Positions 62,645-64,000 of a DNA stretch of 64,000 bases are shown here, in pieces. The DNA is taken from contig CM074195.1 in assembly GCA_037179385.1 (NCBI GenBank), forward strand, positions 9,997,787-10,061,786. The letters run 5' to 3'. Numbering within the stretch: position 1 is the first letter of the stretch; each line of letters opens with the position of its first letter. The notes beneath the pieces were generated by a model. It saw nothing but the letters and a program-made list of their open reading frames with translations, was not told the DNA's origin and made no database searches. Made by a program: the position numbers and the translations under genes. This stretch comes from Holothuria scabra. Taxonomy: Eukaryota > Echinodermata > Holothuroidea > Aspidochirotida > Holothuriidae.

Positions 62645-64000
62645 ATAAAGGTCAATGCCCCTCTTAGAAAATTCAGTTTGCCATAAATTTACACATCTAT
62701 ACTCCTCCCCTAATATTCTGCTCAACCCCACCTTCAAACTCCCTGCCTAGTTCACACTACACTAACAAATACATGTAATTGTTTTCAACGGCAGTTCTAG
62801 GATTGGCCAGAATTGAACGATGCAATGGCATTTTAGGGTGACTCTGTGATAAGCACTACAGGTAGATACCCTAAATGCATTGACAACATTCAAGGAAACC
62901 CCACTCAACAAGTTGTCATGCCATGTACAGAAAAGAATCACCTACCTAGCTCACTTCATAGGTCTTGCAGGATGGCAGATATTGCATGTTACAAAAAGAT
63001 GCACATGGCAAAACCAGTTTCCATAAAGAAAGGAGTGTTCCCCTCGACCTCCACTACACCCCACCCCCTCCCACCCCTCTATGTTCCATCCCACATATGA
63101 AAATTCTTTACATATAAGCACAGTCATGTACTGGCTTAAAAGGTGGGAATACAGTTTAATCATAAATTCATGAATTCCGCACAATCTCACCCAGATTGCA
63201 TGTTCATTTTTTGCTATCCTTAATTCAGACAAGAGATTTTCATTCCATCCTGTTGAGAAAATGACACCTTTTGAATGAGTTCACAGAAATGTACAGTGGA
63301 TTCAACGAAATCATTCCCAGATGGATATATGTACATTTAGAAAATAATTTTAAAACATGCCAAGCTCCTTTTAAATTTTTATTTTCTTGAACCCCTACCA
63401 ATTGAAAGCACTCCTCTGGCACATTTTGATAAAAGCAAACTGCTTCACCTGTGAGAGCTCTTTCCCTGTACTGACATGAGGCAAAATAACGAAAAATGTC
63501 AAAGGCCTTGGGGAGGTATCACATCAAAGTTCAGAGCCAGAAAAGAGAACAGCACTTGTAGCGGGCTGGAAGGGACATTTACAGTGTTACACGAGACTGT
63601 GACTCAAACAGGAGTTAACAAGGAAACGTGCCATCCATAAAATAAGGTTGCATCAGATTAGTGACTGCAGAGTGGCCCTGTAGCTAACAGCTCTCTCAGA
63701 GTCAACTGAGCTATTACAAGTCTAGAGTGAAGTACTAACTAGTATGAAACAAGGCAAAATTATTATCAGCTTACAATATATTCTCTGGAGCAAACAAGCT
63801 TTCTGTTAATAGTTACAATAGTGAATGTATTTATGTTTTTTTTTTCTTCTTTTTCTCTTTCATTTTGGGTAAGATTTTGAATAATTTTTATTTGTGACCC
63901 ACCATGGCAGATCAAGCATTATGTCGACTGTGGGCTACATTGAGTTTTTAGTACTGCTTGAAAGAGCTCTGTGAATTCTTCATTTAGATATCAAAATCAC

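Larger units (their letters stand above)
16659..64000 (-). other. Upstream Eph intron or flanking sequence, no supported exon
   Basis: Upstream of the cysteine-rich exon in transcription order. The ligand-binding domain is expected next, about 200 residues and usually mostly one exon in vertebrates. No minus-strand open frame resembles it. The conserved NNWLRT, GTCKETFNLYY and GEWLVPIG stretches were not seen, although an exon split into small pieces could be missed by eye. The interval is therefore either one very large intron or intron plus unrelated sequence. It holds most of the MITE copies listed separately, several microsatellites and a few weak exon-like patches. Confidence 0.6.
59576..64000. 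other. Gene-free right end of the window
   Basis: C-rich blocks at 60251 and 62631, a short GA repeat at about 60379-60392, and unique sequence. No MITE copy, exon or RNA gene recognised. Confidence 0.5.

Noticed and set aside
1..64000. Prokaryotic operon, CRISPR array, rRNA or tRNA genes
   Set aside because: There are no adjacent long open frames with ribosome binding sites, no regularly spaced direct repeats with unique spacers, and no recognisable tRNA or rRNA. Spliced metazoan exons explain the coding signal.

Overview
The window reads as nuclear DNA of an animal: it is AT-rich, almost free of long open frames, and full of microsatellites, homopolymer runs and short inverted-repeat elements. 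Coding sequence appears only as short pieces bounded by splice sites. Two such pieces on the minus strand are securely interpretable. Positions 16503-16658 encode the six-cysteine segment of an Eph receptor tyrosine kinase, and 1374-1682 encode its first fibronectin type III domain. They join in frame (both junctions phase 1), so the window lies inside one Eph gene transcribed right to left. A marine invertebrate, possibly an echinoderm or other non-vertebrate deuterostome, would fit the Eph divergence and the repeat content, but the species cannot be fixed from sequence alone.

Layout by coordinate: 1-1373 is intron downstream of the FN3 exon; 1374-1682 is the FN3 exon; 1683-16502 is a 14.8 kb intron; 16503-16658 is the cysteine-rich exon; 16659-64000 is 47 kb of intron or other upstream sequence in which I found no ligand-binding-domain or signal-peptide exon. 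The second FN3 domain, transmembrane segment, kinase, SAM domain and PDZ-binding tail would lie left of position 1. The ligand-binding exons should lie beyond 64000, or be split into pieces I missed.

The main non-coding feature is a set of TTAA-flanked, non-autonomous inverted-repeat elements (MITEs). Family A has about 305 bp when complete and seven copies; family B has about 256 bp and ten copies; family E has 582 bp and one copy. All three begin TTAAAGG and carry a CAC(C)C(C)AAA-like motif just inside, so they look like branches of one superfamily comparable to the T2-type TTAA MITEs described in Xenopus. Several abut each other at a shared TTAA, one is split by an insertion with a visible target-site duplication, and others are truncated. 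No transposase was found.

Other structures include an ACTC/GAGT-rich imperfect palindrome near 9.7 kb, a perfect 12-bp hairpin at 40995-41026, two large AT palindromes, small tandem duplications, and an exon-like patch at 39.6-39.8 kb with plausible reading on both strands. Most open frames of 60-155 codons in this window look like chance frames in introns.
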